Source of the DNA: Pseudomonas saudimassiliensis
GTDB taxonomy: Bacteria; Pseudomonadota; Gammaproteobacteria; Pseudomonadales; Pseudomonadaceae
Direction: 5' to 3'
Length of the DNA: 64,000 nucleotides
Assembly (NCBI RefSeq): GCF_000939975.1
Contig: NZ_LK391969.1
Location: 310,001 to 374,000, forward strand
Shown: positions 9,096-17,434 of the stretch, in pieces
Layout of the letters: every line of letters begins with the position of its first letter
Numbering within the stretch: position 1 is the first letter of the stretch
Position numbers and translations under genes: made by a program
The notes under the pieces: model-generated
What the model saw: only the letters and a program-made list of their open reading frames with translations
Database searches by the model: none
Told to the model about the DNA's origin: nothing

Positions 9096-9130
9096 TTGTG
9101 CACAAATTACGTGGATGAAACTGTGGATAA
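9096..9130. promoter_or_regulatory. Cluster of DnaA-box-like sequences between rlmF and tcdA
   Basis: Three sites lie in 35 bases: palindromic TTGTGCACAA (9096-9105), CGTGGATGA (9110-9118) and TGTGGATAA (9122-9130). The last is a perfect reverse complement of the DnaA box TTATCCACA. DnaA binding is inferred only from sequence. Confidence 0.4.
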
Positions 9131-9257
9131 CCCTGTGATAGAAAGGGCAAGGCCACGTCCACGGTGGCGTTGCGGGTGCTGGTGATTTATTGACCAGCTG
9201 CAGAACAGGCCCGTCACCATGCGGTATACTGCGCCGTCTTTTTTCTGCGAGGTGGGC

Positions 9258-10034
9258 ATGGCCATTGATGATCCCCGTTTCGGTGGTATAGCACGGCTCT
9301 ACGGTACCGAGGCGCTCGGCCGGCTGCAGGCCAGTCATGTGGCGGTCGTCGGTATCGGCGGGGTGGGCAGCTGGGCGGCAGAAGCATTGGCGCGTACCGG
9401 GCTGGGACGCATCACCCTGATCGATATGGATGATATCTGCGTCACCAACACCAACCGCCAGTTGCCGGCCATGAAGGGCAATATCGGTCGGTTGAAGGTC
9501 GAGGTCATGGCGGAACGGTTGCAGGCCATCAACCCCGCCTGCGAAGTGCGGCCGATCATGGGCTTTGTGACGCCGGACACCCTGGCCGACTACATCACCG
9601 ATGACATCGATTGTGTGGTCGATTGCATCGACAGTGTCGCCTCCAAGGTCGCGCTGATCGCCTGGTGCCGTCGCCGCAAGATCGGCATCGTGACCACCGG
9701 CGGGGCCGGCGGCCAGATCGACCCGACCATGATCAAGGTCGCGGACCTGTCGAAAACCGTGAACGACCCGCTGGCTGCCAAGGCCCGCTCACTGCTGCGC
9801 CGGGATCACAACTTTCCCCGCGCTGACAGCAAACGTAGTTTCGGCGTGCCCTGCGTGTATTCCACCGAGCAACTGCGCTACCCCAAGCCCGATGGCTCGG
9901 TGTGCCAGCAGAAAACCTTTGTCGGCGAGGGCGTGAAGCTGGACTGCTCCGGCGGCTTCGGCTCGGTCACCATGGTCACCGCCACCTTCGGCATGGTAGC
10001 GGCCTCGAAGACGGTGGAGCGGCTGCTGCGCTAG
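9258..10034 (+). CDS. tcdA: tRNA threonylcarbamoyladenosine dehydratase TcdA
   Basis: A 258-residue E1-like adenylating enzyme that converts t6A to its cyclic form ct6A in ANN-decoding tRNAs. The ATP-binding glycine loop is GIGGVGSW near residue 33, and the segment GVPCVYSTE carries the conserved cysteine. The ATG at 9258 follows a GAGGTG ribosome site. An in-frame start at 9219 would add 13 atypical residues and overlap a TATACT -10-like sequence (9225-9230). The gene stands alone. Confidence 0.93.
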   Translation: MAIDDPRFGGIARLYGTEALGRLQASHVAVVGIGGVGSWAAEALARTGLGRITLIDMDDICVTNTNRQLPAMKGNIGRLKVEVMAERLQAINPACEVRPIMGFVTPDTLADYITDDIDCVVDCIDSVASKVALIAWCRRRKIGIVTTGGAGGQIDPTMIKVADLSKTVNDPLAAKARSLLRRDHNFPRADSKRSFGVPCVYSTEQLRYPKPDGSVCQQKTFVGEGVKLDCSGGFGSVTMVTATFGMVAASKTVERLLR

Positions 10035-10439
10035 CGCCGGGTTGCGGCGACTTTCTCGGCCGGGACTCGGCCATCCCGCCAAGCCCACGGCCGCATTGCT
10101 GCTAGCAGTAAACGAGAAACAGCCAGGATGTGAGGAACGGCACGCTTTCGTCCTGGGTTTTGCCAACTGACTCACAACCCTGCCTCCTTGTGGCGGCCTT
10201 CATTTCCCTGCTCTGCTATAACGGCCACTTTGTTTCGTCAGACAAAGGGAAACAGGATGTTCGCCCCGGCCAATACCGCCCATTTCACCCTCGCCATGCC
10301 CCACCTGGACCAAGACTTCAAGGTGCTGGCCTTCCAGGGTACCGAAGCCATCAGCCAGCCCTACTGCTTCGAACTGGACCTGGTGAGCGAACGGCCGGAC
10401 CTGGATATCGAAGGGCTGCTGCATCAGCCGGCGTTTCTC

Positions 10440-10696
10440 TCCTACGCCGGCCCCGACAAGGGCGTACACGGCCTGATCCACAGCGTCGCCCAGGGCGAAT
10501 CCGGCAAACGCCTGACCCGCTACCGGATCACCCTGGTCCCGCGTCTGGCCTACCTGCAGCACGCCACCAACCAGCGCATCTTCCAGCACCGCACCGTGCC
10601 GCAGATCATCACCGAGGTGCTCAAGGGCCACGGCATCTTTACCGACAGTTTCCGCTTCCAGCTGCGTGACGAAGGCCCGGAGCGGGTCTACTGCAC
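10440..10696 (+). repeat. Direct repeat copy 1 inside vgrG remnant
   Basis: This 257-base segment recurs without gaps at 10799-11055. I count about 20 differences, roughly 92% identity, mostly in the last quarter and often at third codon positions. The pattern suggests recombination with a paralogous vgrG rather than a recent simple duplication. Confidence 0.9.
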
Positions 10697-10798
10697 CCAG
10701 TACGACGAGACCGACCTGCATTTCATCCAGCGCCTGTGCGAAGAGGAAGGCATCCACTACCACTTCCAGCACAGCCCCGAGGGTCACCAGCTGGTCTT

Positions 10799-11055
10799 TC
10801 CTATGCCGGGCCTGACAAGGGCGTACACGGCCTGATCCACAGCGTCGCCCAGGGCGAATCCGGCAAACGCCTGACCCGCTACCGCATCACCCTGGTCCCG
10901 CGCCTGGCCTACCTGCAGCACGCCACCAACCAGCGCATCTTCCAGCACCGTACCGTGCCGCAGATCATCACCGAGGTGCTCAAGGGCCACGGTATTTTCA
11001 CTGATTCGTTCCGTTTCCGACTGCGCGACGAAGGCCCCGAACGGGTCTACTGCAC
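10799..11055 (+). repeat. Direct repeat copy 2 inside vgrG remnant
   Basis: This is the second copy of the 257-base vgrG segment, offset by 359 bases and in a different reading frame relative to copy 1. Its left junction falls in a TTTCCTATGCC sequence resembling the corresponding TCTCCTACGCC of copy 1, a plausible microhomology crossover point. Confidence 0.9.
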
Positions 11056-11099
11056 TGGGCCGATCAAGAAACCCATGGGGTAACAGGGGGTGAGGTTTG

Positions 11100-11567
11100 A
11101 TGAATGCATCCAGCTATCTATCTACCGCCTATTCATCCTCCTCACTTTCGCGCATGTCCGCAGCTATATCGCGCCCAGGTTTGAGCCGCTTGTCCGGCAA
11201 GCGCTTGCCATGGGGAAACACCCAGGAGTTGGTACCAGAAATCTTTATGCGGCCCGAGCCGGATAGCTTGCGCTTGATCGAGGAGGAATGTCGGCTCAGG
11301 GATGAACAGGAAACCCTAGGTATCTACAAGCCCAAGCCGATGGAGGATATCGACTTTCATTACCGTTGTGACCATGAACATTACCGTCATGCGCGCTGGG
11401 CCAAGCGATCACAATTCTCACCGCTGAGCATGACCGCCGTACCGGACGTAAACCGCGCTACTGGCAGCACGGAAAAATATGCGCGCCAGGGTGGACAGAA
11501 TCGACACTTTCAACCGACCAAACCTGATGGCGCAGTATGTCGAGTATGGCCAGTGAGCCCGCGCTGA
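11100..11567 (+). CDS. Orphan hypothetical ORF behind the vgrG remnant
   Basis: A 155-residue ORF with a G-rich ribosome-site-like stretch upstream and a base composition visibly less GC-rich than its neighbours. The N-terminal 45 residues are Ser/Arg-rich and low in information. The middle (about 60-115) is charged with many His, Tyr and Glu residues and looks genuinely protein-like. No signal peptide, membrane segment or known domain is recognised. Its position directly behind a vgrG remnant fits a captured cargo, adaptor or immunity gene or a fragment of one, but that is inference. Confidence 0.45.
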   Translation: MNASSYLSTAYSSSSLSRMSAAISRPGLSRLSGKRLPWGNTQELVPEIFMRPEPDSLRLIEEECRLRDEQETLGIYKPKPMEDIDFHYRCDHEHYRHARWAKRSQFSPLSMTAVPDVNRATGSTEKYARQGGQNRHFQPTKPDGAVCRVWPVSPR

Positions 11568-11578
11568 TGACGAACCAA

Positions 11579-12412
11579 TCAGCGCTTCTCTAACCTTATT
11601 CCCATCTCCGGCTGCGGCTCGCCAATCTCCAGTCGCTGCTGGTTGATACCGCGGTCCAACAGGCTTTGGACGAAAGCCGGAGCCTGGGCGCCGTTGACTT
11701 CGATCCGCAGGCGATTATCGGAGCGCAGCATGCGCGCGGTCAGGTCGAGCCAGGCCTCGGTTACTGCGCTGTCGCTATCATCCGGCGTGGCCGCCGAGAT
11801 CAGCAATTCACCTTCCGCGTGGATGATCTTGCCCAAGGTCGCTGGAGTGGGGTAAAGCATGTCGGTGACAGCTGGCTCGGGGGTCAGTTGATCCAGGTGC
11901 AGGTAGACCTGGCGGTTGCCCCGGGTGATGGCATACAAGCTGATGAACCGTTGTGGCTCGTCGTCGAGGCGCAGGGCGAGGTAGGACTGGTTCTCCTCAG
12001 GGCCGTACAGCCGGGAATAACCCAGCACCTGGTTGGCCCATAAACTGCTGCTGCCACATTCGCGCCCCTCGCAGAAAAACAGGGTGGTATGGGGATGCTG
12101 CTGCAATTGCTTGACGGCATGCGCCATGGCTTCCCTGGCGGTATGGCCGCTGGGGATCAGCCAGGAGATACGCAGCAGCTCACCTTCAGCGAAGACCTCA
12201 CGCTCGGCACGCACCTGGTTGTTGATGCGGCGAATATTGCCGATGACCACGGCATGTTCCGTGTCGGCCAGCACCCTTTCACGCGCCACTTCAGACCGCG
12301 GAAGAGGTTCTATGACAGGGGTGGCGGCAGCGCTGAGCGGCGCGATGCCGGAGAGTGCCAGCGTCAACAGCAGCGGTCGCCAGTCCCGGCGAACCTTCGA
12401 TTGCAGATGCAT
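11579..12412 (-). CDS. DUF4892 family exported protein
   Basis: A 277-residue protein with a Sec signal peptide ending near AAA, so it is probably periplasmic. It resembles DUF4892 proteins of pseudomonads. The C-terminal part (about 205-270) has an OmpA-like flavour, with LRIEVNGAQAP and GINQQRLEI, but lacks a full peptidoglycan-binding signature. The ATG at 12412 is selected because the signal peptide starts there; a longer frame extends upstream to 12607 without support. Function is unknown. The alpha/beta hydrolase gene lies 112 bases upstream on the same strand. Confidence 0.75.
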   Translation of the reverse strand: MHLQSKVRRDWRPLLLTLALSGIAPLSAAATPVIEPLPRSEVARERVLADTEHAVVIGNIRRINNQVRAEREVFAEGELLRISWLIPSGHTAREAMAHAVKQLQQHPHTTLFFCEGRECGSSSLWANQVLGYSRLYGPEENQSYLALRLDDEPQRFISLYAITRGNRQVYLHLDQLTPEPAVTDMLYPTPATLGKIIHAEGELLISAATPDDSDSAVTEAWLDLTARMLRSDNRLRIEVNGAQAPAFVQSLLDRGINQQRLEIGEPQPEMGIRLEKR

Positions 12413-12524
12413 CAATACTCCTATGAACAGACGGGTCGCTGCGCGTGAGACCGCAGCGACCCGGTGCCGGCAATGGAATTCCAGTGCGGGTTTCAGGGCA
12501 GCTTTGCCCAGCCACCCGCTGGGG

Positions 12525-13385
12525 TCAAGCAAGGGTTTTGAAAAAGCTGTTGATAATTGTTGCAACCGCGGGCGCCTGGGCTTCCAGATGCAGGTGATGG
12601 CCGCCATCCAATCGGTGGGTCTGGATATGCTTGAAACGCCCGATCCGCTCCAGCAATTCGGGACGTTTGGCCATCACGCCTTGATTGGCGAGGATCAAAC
12701 AGGTAGGCGTGCAAATCGCCTCGGCAAAAGCCACGGCATGTTCGGTGGTCAACCGCATCGGCGAAGGTAGCATCAGTTGCGGATCGGACCGCCAGGTCCA
12801 ACCACCCTGCTCCGGCATCAGCCCCCGCTCCACCAGCCTGCTGGCCGCATCGCGGGAAATGCTGAAGGTGCCGCCCATTATCCGCGCGGTAACCGCCTTG
12901 GTCGCATTATCGTAGATAGGTTTGCGCTTGGTGGTCAGGGCTCGGGTAGCCTTGAAGAACCGGGCCATCTGCTGCGGCGCGTCAGCCGCTTCGCCGGTGA
13001 CCGGCAGGATACCGTCAATCATTGCCGCTCCCAGCAAGCGCTCCGGCACGGTTCCGGACAGGATGCAGCTGATAATGCCGCCCATGGAATGACCCAGCAG
13101 GGCGAACCGGTCCCAGCCCAGGTCATCGGCCACCTGCAGCACTGTGGCTGCCTGCTGCCAAAGACTGTAACCACCCGCCGGCAGGTGGTCCGACAGGCCG
13201 TGCCCGGGCAGGTCCAGGGCGATCAGATGCACCCTGTCCAACGCTGGTCCAATCAGGTCGAACGTGGCGGCATTATCCAACCAGCCGTGCAAACCAATGA
13301 CGGGTAGCCCGCCCGGCTCCCCCCACACCTTGCCGGCGACTCCTATCGACGGCAGGTTGAAACGTATCTCATGACTCGCGCTCAT
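12525..13385 (-). CDS. Alpha/beta hydrolase
   Basis: A 286-residue cytoplasmic hydrolase. The nucleophile elbow is GHSMG, the oxyanion region is GLHGWLDN, and a late histidine sits in LDGGHHLHLEA. These match the catalytic layout of esterase/lipase-like enzymes; the substrate is unknown. The ATG at 13385 is the family-like start. It lies downstream of the acyl-CoA-ligase-like gene (98-base gap), consistent with a role on acyl esters or thioesters. Similar hydrolases lie near gpsA and AMP-ligase genes in Pseudomonas. Confidence 0.85.
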   Translation of the reverse strand: MSASHEIRFNLPSIGVAGKVWGEPGGLPVIGLHGWLDNAATFDLIGPALDRVHLIALDLPGHGLSDHLPAGGYSLWQQAATVLQVADDLGWDRFALLGHSMGGIISCILSGTVPERLLGAAMIDGILPVTGEAADAPQQMARFFKATRALTTKRKPIYDNATKAVTARIMGGTFSISRDAASRLVERGLMPEQGGWTWRSDPQLMLPSPMRLTTEHAVAFAEAICTPTCLILANQGVMAKRPELLERIGRFKHIQTHRLDGGHHLHLEAQAPAVATIINSFFKTLA

Positions 13386-13482
13386 GAATGTCCTAGAACG
13401 GTAATGAAAAGGCCTGAATGTACGGAGGGGGAACACGCGAGGCAAGCAGACGCCGGGCCATGAATGCAACTGTATAAGGTGC

Positions 13483-15153
13483 TCAATCAGCCCAGACGAC
13501 GGTCATGCCCCGGACCGACCAGTCTCCCAGTCGGTCATGATAGCGCGCACAGATCACGTTGCGCCGCAGCTGTTGGGTACCAGTAAGCGTGCCGTTGTCC
13601 GGGCTCCATTCCTCGTCAATGATGACCAGGCAGCCGAGCTGTTCAGCCCGCGGCTGGCCTTCATTCACGGCCCGCAGCAATATTTCCAGCTCCCGCTCGG
13701 TTTCATGCCGGGCGGCGGTATGCGCTTCCGGGGTCAGGATTATCAACGCCAGCGGCTGCGGCAACCCTTCCCCGACCACGCAGGCTTGCTGCACCAGGCC
13801 GTGCGCCAATAATCGCTGTTCGATTGGCTGCGGGACGACTTGGCGCCCTTCAGAAGTCTGGAAAAGATCGCTGATGCGCCCGGTCAGGCGCAGAAAACCA
13901 TCCGTGTCGATCTCGCCGCGGTCACCGGTATGCACGAAGCCGTGTTCATCAATCACCCGCGCGGTGCGCTCGGGGTCCCGATAATATCCGAGCATGGTGG
14001 CCCGGCTGCGCACCAGAATCTCCTGATTATCACCCAGGCGGCATTCCACCCCGGGATTGGGCAGGCCGCACCAGCCCGGACGCAGCCGCTCGGGCCGTCC
14101 AACATGGGAATAGCTGCAGTTTTCCGTCAACCCGTACAACTGGAACAGACGCACACCGAGCCGGTGATACCACTCCAGCAGCTCCACCGGCGCCACGTCA
14201 CCACCGGCCAGCCCGAACCGGAGCTGGTCCAATCCGAGTTGCTCCAGCAGGCCACCAGCCAGGTGCTTGCCGATAAGGGGAATCTTCAGCGCCGCATCCA
14301 GCACCCGCTGCTGCGAGCGGCGCATCGCGCCCTGGCGGATCTGGTGCCAGGCTGACGGGGTTCCGAGGAACAGGGTCGGCCGGGCTCGCCGCAGATCCTC
14401 GATGAAGGTCGCCCGACTGTGCGCGAAATAGACAGTCATGCCGGACAGCAGCGACTGCATCTCGATGAAATGACGCTCTGCCACATGGGCCAGGGGCAGC
14501 CATGAGAGCACGCGATCCTGCTCCACTGTCAGGAACAGCCGCAGGAAATTGCTGGCGGCAAACTGCATATTGGCAAAGCTCAGCATGCAGCCCTTGGGCG
14601 GTGCCGTGGTGCCGGCGGTATATATGATGGTGGCGAGCTCGGCGGGATCACGCTCGACCGCCTGGGAGAGCGGCTCGTTCGATTGCTGCAGGCCGGCCCA
14701 GTCCAGCAATCGTTCATCGGGTTGGGCCAGGGGCATGCCCACCCAGGGAATACCGGTAGGCAAACCGGGACGTACCTTTGCCCAGTCGTCCAGCTTGCCG
14801 ACAATGACCGCTCGGGCCTCGGCATGTTCAAGCGTGTGGCGGATGGCCTCGTCCGGCAGTGTGGGTGGCACCGGCACCGAGACGTGGCCAGCCATCCAGA
14901 TCGCCAGGTCAGAAATGATCCAGTGGGCGCAGTTCTTCGAGAGAATGGCGATATGGCTGCGTTCCGGCAGGTCCAATTGCTGCAGCCAGCCAGCCAGGCG
15001 ACGGGCCTGTTCTCCGGCCTGCCCCCAGCTCACCTCCTGCACCTGGCCTTCCGCCACCGGCTGGACCAGCCATACCCTGTCAGGATGTTGCCGCTCCCGC
15101 CGAAAAAACGCATCCAGTACCGAGACGTCGCCCGCCCCTGCCTGATTAGTCAT
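13483..15153 (-). CDS. AMP-binding acyl-CoA-synthetase-like protein
   Basis: A 556-residue member of the ANL adenylating superfamily. The phosphate loop is YTAGTTAPPKG (the usual Ser is Ala here), followed by YGLTENCSYSH and HTGDRGEIDTDGF. The C-terminal subdomain is divergent: the region near the end lacks the clear GK-containing motif seen in the other synthetase of this window, so CoA ligation should not be assumed. It resembles long-chain fatty-acyl-CoA synthetases in the N-terminal domain. It follows sixA by 61 bases. Confidence 0.82.
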   Translation of the reverse strand: MTNQAGAGDVSVLDAFFRRERQHPDRVWLVQPVAEGQVQEVSWGQAGEQARRLAGWLQQLDLPERSHIAILSKNCAHWIISDLAIWMAGHVSVPVPPTLPDEAIRHTLEHAEARAVIVGKLDDWAKVRPGLPTGIPWVGMPLAQPDERLLDWAGLQQSNEPLSQAVERDPAELATIIYTAGTTAPPKGCMLSFANMQFAASNFLRLFLTVEQDRVLSWLPLAHVAERHFIEMQSLLSGMTVYFAHSRATFIEDLRRARPTLFLGTPSAWHQIRQGAMRRSQQRVLDAALKIPLIGKHLAGGLLEQLGLDQLRFGLAGGDVAPVELLEWYHRLGVRLFQLYGLTENCSYSHVGRPERLRPGWCGLPNPGVECRLGDNQEILVRSRATMLGYYRDPERTARVIDEHGFVHTGDRGEIDTDGFLRLTGRISDLFQTSEGRQVVPQPIEQRLLAHGLVQQACVVGEGLPQPLALIILTPEAHTAARHETERELEILLRAVNEGQPRAEQLGCLVIIDEEWSPDNGTLTGTQQLRRNVICARYHDRLGDWSVRGMTVVWAD

Positions 15154-15214
15154 TCCTACTCCGCTGTACCGATGATGTTGTGATTGTTATATGGACCTGC
15201 CAGCGAACGTTTGA

Positions 15215-15694
15215 TTACCCCAGTTGCTCCCGGATACTGGCTGGATCATCCAGGCTGATCAGGCTGGCCACACCGGCAGCCGGCAGGACCATATCCAGAC
15301 AGGCCAGCCCGGCCGTCGGCATGGGGTAGTGCCGCTGCCGGTGGCCATCCAGCAGCAGGCTGAGCAGTTGCCCGACCAGGGGTTGGTGGCTGACCAGCAG
15401 GAGCTCCCCTTCGACGCGATCAGCCAGCTGGTCCAGCACCATCAAGGGATCACTGTCCGGAGTCAGCCAGTCCACGGTGATGATGCTGCGGCGAAACCCG
15501 AGTTCCTGACGCATCAGCTCGGCCGTCTGCTGGGCCCGGCGGTAGGGGCTGGCGATGATAGCCTCCAGCGCATGCCCCTCAAGCTGCGGGGCCATGCTCG
15601 CCACTTCGGCCCGCCCGTGGTCCGTCAACTGCCGTTCGGCGTCGCTGGCCGCCGTGGGCTCAGCTTCGCCGTGGCGCAGAATCCACAACCTCAC
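15215..15694 (-). CDS. sixA: Phosphohistidine phosphatase SixA
   Basis: A 159-residue histidine phosphatase with the N-terminal LRHGEAEP motif (catalytic His8 in RHG) and the second histidine in VSHQPLVG. SixA dephosphorylates phosphohistidine on Hpt domains or on phosphotransfer proteins of the nitrogen-related PTS. It overlaps the DUF4389 gene by four bases and is the third gene of the gpsA unit. A hybrid kinase that needs an external Hpt partner is encoded nearby, but a direct link is not established. Confidence 0.92.
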   Translation of the reverse strand: MRLWILRHGEAEPTAASDAERQLTDHGRAEVASMAPQLEGHALEAIIASPYRRAQQTAELMRQELGFRRSIITVDWLTPDSDPLMVLDQLADRVEGELLLVSHQPLVGQLLSLLLDGHRQRHYPMPTAGLACLDMVLPAAGVASLISLDDPASIREQLG

Positions 15695-16263
15695 GGCTTG
15701 AGCCTGCTGCCGTCACCGGGCGTGTCACCGAGATCATCCGCATCGGTGTCCGGCCGCAGGATCGGTGGCTCGACAATGATTTCCTGATCCGACGAGGACA
15801 CGGGCTCGGTTGTGGTAGTCGGCGCGGTCTCTTCCACAATGATCACCGGCTCTACCACCGCGGGCTCCGCTGGAACATCCGCCGCGGGGGTGTGGGTGTC
15901 CGGCACCACCGGCGTTACCGGGGGCACTGGCGCCGCCTCGGCGGGATCGACAACCACCGGCTCCTGCGCCGGGCGCGGTTGCCACTGGGCGTCCTCGTCG
16001 GGCCATTCCATGAAGGGCCAGGGCTTCTCTTCCGCGGCACCGGTGACATAACGCCCCATCTGCCAGGCGTACTGCGACAGGCTGTTGCCAAAACCGGCCA
16101 GTTGCGCGTTGGGCTCGCCGGTAAACAGCCGGAACACGATCTGCAAAACGAGGATGGCCGCCAGCAATACCTCGACCACCTGCCAGGCCAGGGCGAACAA
16201 CAGGGTGTAGATCAGACGCAGCCAGAAGTCGGCGGAGGTGATGTTCTCTTTGAAAGCGTTCAT
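15691..16263 (-). CDS. DUF4389 membrane protein with Pro/Val/Glu-rich tail
   Basis: A 190-residue protein. Residues about 15-50 form a hydrophobic membrane region ([11 protein letters not shown] and [12 protein letters not shown]), and [16 protein letters not shown] is the DUF4389 hallmark. From about residue 90 a low-complexity acidic tail rich in Pro, Val, Glu and Thr extends to the end, longer than in minimal family members. The ATG at 16263 overlaps the gpsA stop region by four bases. Function is unknown; it sits between gpsA and sixA, as I recall for Pseudomonas. Confidence 0.82.
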   Translation of the reverse strand: MNAFKENITSADFWLRLIYTLLFALAWQVVEVLLAAILVLQIVFRLFTGEPNAQLAGFGNSLSQYAWQMGRYVTGAAEEKPWPFMEWPDEDAQWQPRPAQEPVVVDPAEAAPVPPVTPVVPDTHTPAADVPAEPAVVEPVIIVEETAPTTTTEPVSSSDQEIIVEPPILRPDTDADDLGDTPGDGSRLKP

Positions 16264-17309
16264 TTCTGCTCCTTGGTCAATGGGGTACACGCCATGAAGG
16301 CGGAAAACTCGACATCGTGTTTCTGCTCAGCGCTCATCAGCCGGCCGATGACATCCGTCAACGGCTGCTGCTCGAAGATGATGGCATGCAGGCCAGCCAC
16401 CAATGGCATATAGACCCCCTCATCCAGGGATTTCTGCCGGAGCACCTTGAGGGTATTCACCCCTTCGGCAACCTGGCCGAGCCGGGCAATGCTCTCTTCC
16501 AGCGTCTGCCCTTTGCCCAGCGCATGGCCCACCTGATAATTGCGAGACATCGGCGAGGTACAGGTGACAATCAGGTCGCCTACCCCGGCCAACCCCAGGA
16601 AGGTCAACGGATTGGCCCCCATATGCACGGCAAAGCGGGTCATTTCCGCCAGTGCCCGGGTGATCAGCATGCTCTTGGTGTTCTCACCTACCCCCATGGC
16701 CGCCGCCATACCGGAGATGATCGCATAGACGTTCTTCAGCGCCCCGCCCAGCTCGACCCCATAACGGTCCCGGCTGGCATATACCCGCAGACTCTTGCAG
16801 CCCAATACTGCCTGGACCTGGACGCTCAGCGCATCGTCTTCGGTGGCCACCACGGTCGCGGTCAAGGCGCCGGCGGCCATTTCCCGGGCGAGGTTGGGGC
16901 CGGACAGTACCGCCACGCGAGCTTCGGGCACTTCCTGCTCGACGATCTGGCTCATCATCAGAAAGCCCGGCTGCTCGATGCCCTTGGTGGTGCTGATCAC
17001 CCCTTTACCCGCCAGCCCCGGGCCGATCTGCTGCAGCACGCTGCGAAAGGCACTACTGGGAATGGCCAGAAAGACCAGTTCCGCTGCGTTCAGCGCCGCG
17101 GCCATATCGGTGCTTATGATCAACTGCGGGTCGAGTTTTATGCCCGGCAGATAACGGGTGTTTTCGCCCCGTTCACGCATCTCTCTGGCCTGCTCTTCGT
17201 TACGCAGCCACAGCGTTACCGGAACGCCATTGTTGGCCAGCAGATTGGCCAGCGTGGTACCGAAACTGCCGCCGCCCAGGACGGCGACGGGGACCTCGAG
17301 GTCGGTCAT
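16260..17309 (-). CDS. gpsA: Glycerol-3-phosphate dehydrogenase [NAD(P)+] GpsA
   Basis: A 349-residue cytoplasmic enzyme reducing dihydroxyacetone phosphate to sn-glycerol-3-phosphate, the backbone of phospholipids. The nucleotide-binding motif is LGGGSFGT; the catalytic lysine lies in [12 protein letters not shown], and the C-terminal domain includes [14 protein letters not shown]. The ATG at 17309 (MTDLEVPV) is the family start; the frame extends upstream without support. It heads a coupled unit with the DUF4389 gene and sixA, and the TonB receptor is divergent 125 bases away. Confidence 0.95.
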   Translation of the reverse strand: MTDLEVPVAVLGGGSFGTTLANLLANNGVPVTLWLRNEEQAREMRERGENTRYLPGIKLDPQLIISTDMAAALNAAELVFLAIPSSAFRSVLQQIGPGLAGKGVISTTKGIEQPGFLMMSQIVEQEVPEARVAVLSGPNLAREMAAGALTATVVATEDDALSVQVQAVLGCKSLRVYASRDRYGVELGGALKNVYAIISGMAAAMGVGENTKSMLITRALAEMTRFAVHMGANPLTFLGLAGVGDLIVTCTSPMSRNYQVGHALGKGQTLEESIARLGQVAEGVNTLKVLRQKSLDEGVYMPLVAGLHAIIFEQQPLTDVIGRLMSAEQKHDVEFSAFMACTPLTKEQK

Positions 17310-17434
17310 GCAAATTCCCTTAAGCCAGATAACAGCCGTCAGTATATGTCTGCGAACAATAACAGCGAAGCGCAGATGAAAAAACCTGGCTGGCCCGTTA
17401 CTATGCACCCTCGCCACATCTGACGCGCCAAGTC

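Larger units (their letters stand above)
10257..11083 (+). pseudogene. vgrG: Degenerate vgrG (type VI secretion spike), two overlapping fragments
   Basis: The intact-looking start at 10257 encodes the N-terminal gp27-like part of a VgrG spike protein for about 180 residues, up to a conserved segment ending EEEGIHYHFQHS. At about 10799 the sequence switches back to an earlier point of the gene in a different frame, so the first ORF ends at 10835. The second fragment repeats the segment from SYAGPDKG to ERVYC and stops at 11083 after a short unrelated tail. A complete VgrG would exceed 600 residues; the gp5-like and C-terminal parts are absent. No other type VI genes lie in the window. Confidence 0.85.

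Noticed and set aside
9096-9130. Replication origin
   Set aside because: There is no dnaA, rpmH, AT-rich unwinding region or larger box array around the DnaA-like sites.
9190-9230. TTGACC...TATACT as a tcdA promoter
   Set aside because: The spacer is 29 bases, too long for a sigma-70 promoter; only the TATACT could be a -10 box.
10440-11055. CRISPR or satellite repeat
   Set aside because: There are only two long, coding-derived copies with vgrG similarity, not short regularly spaced repeats.
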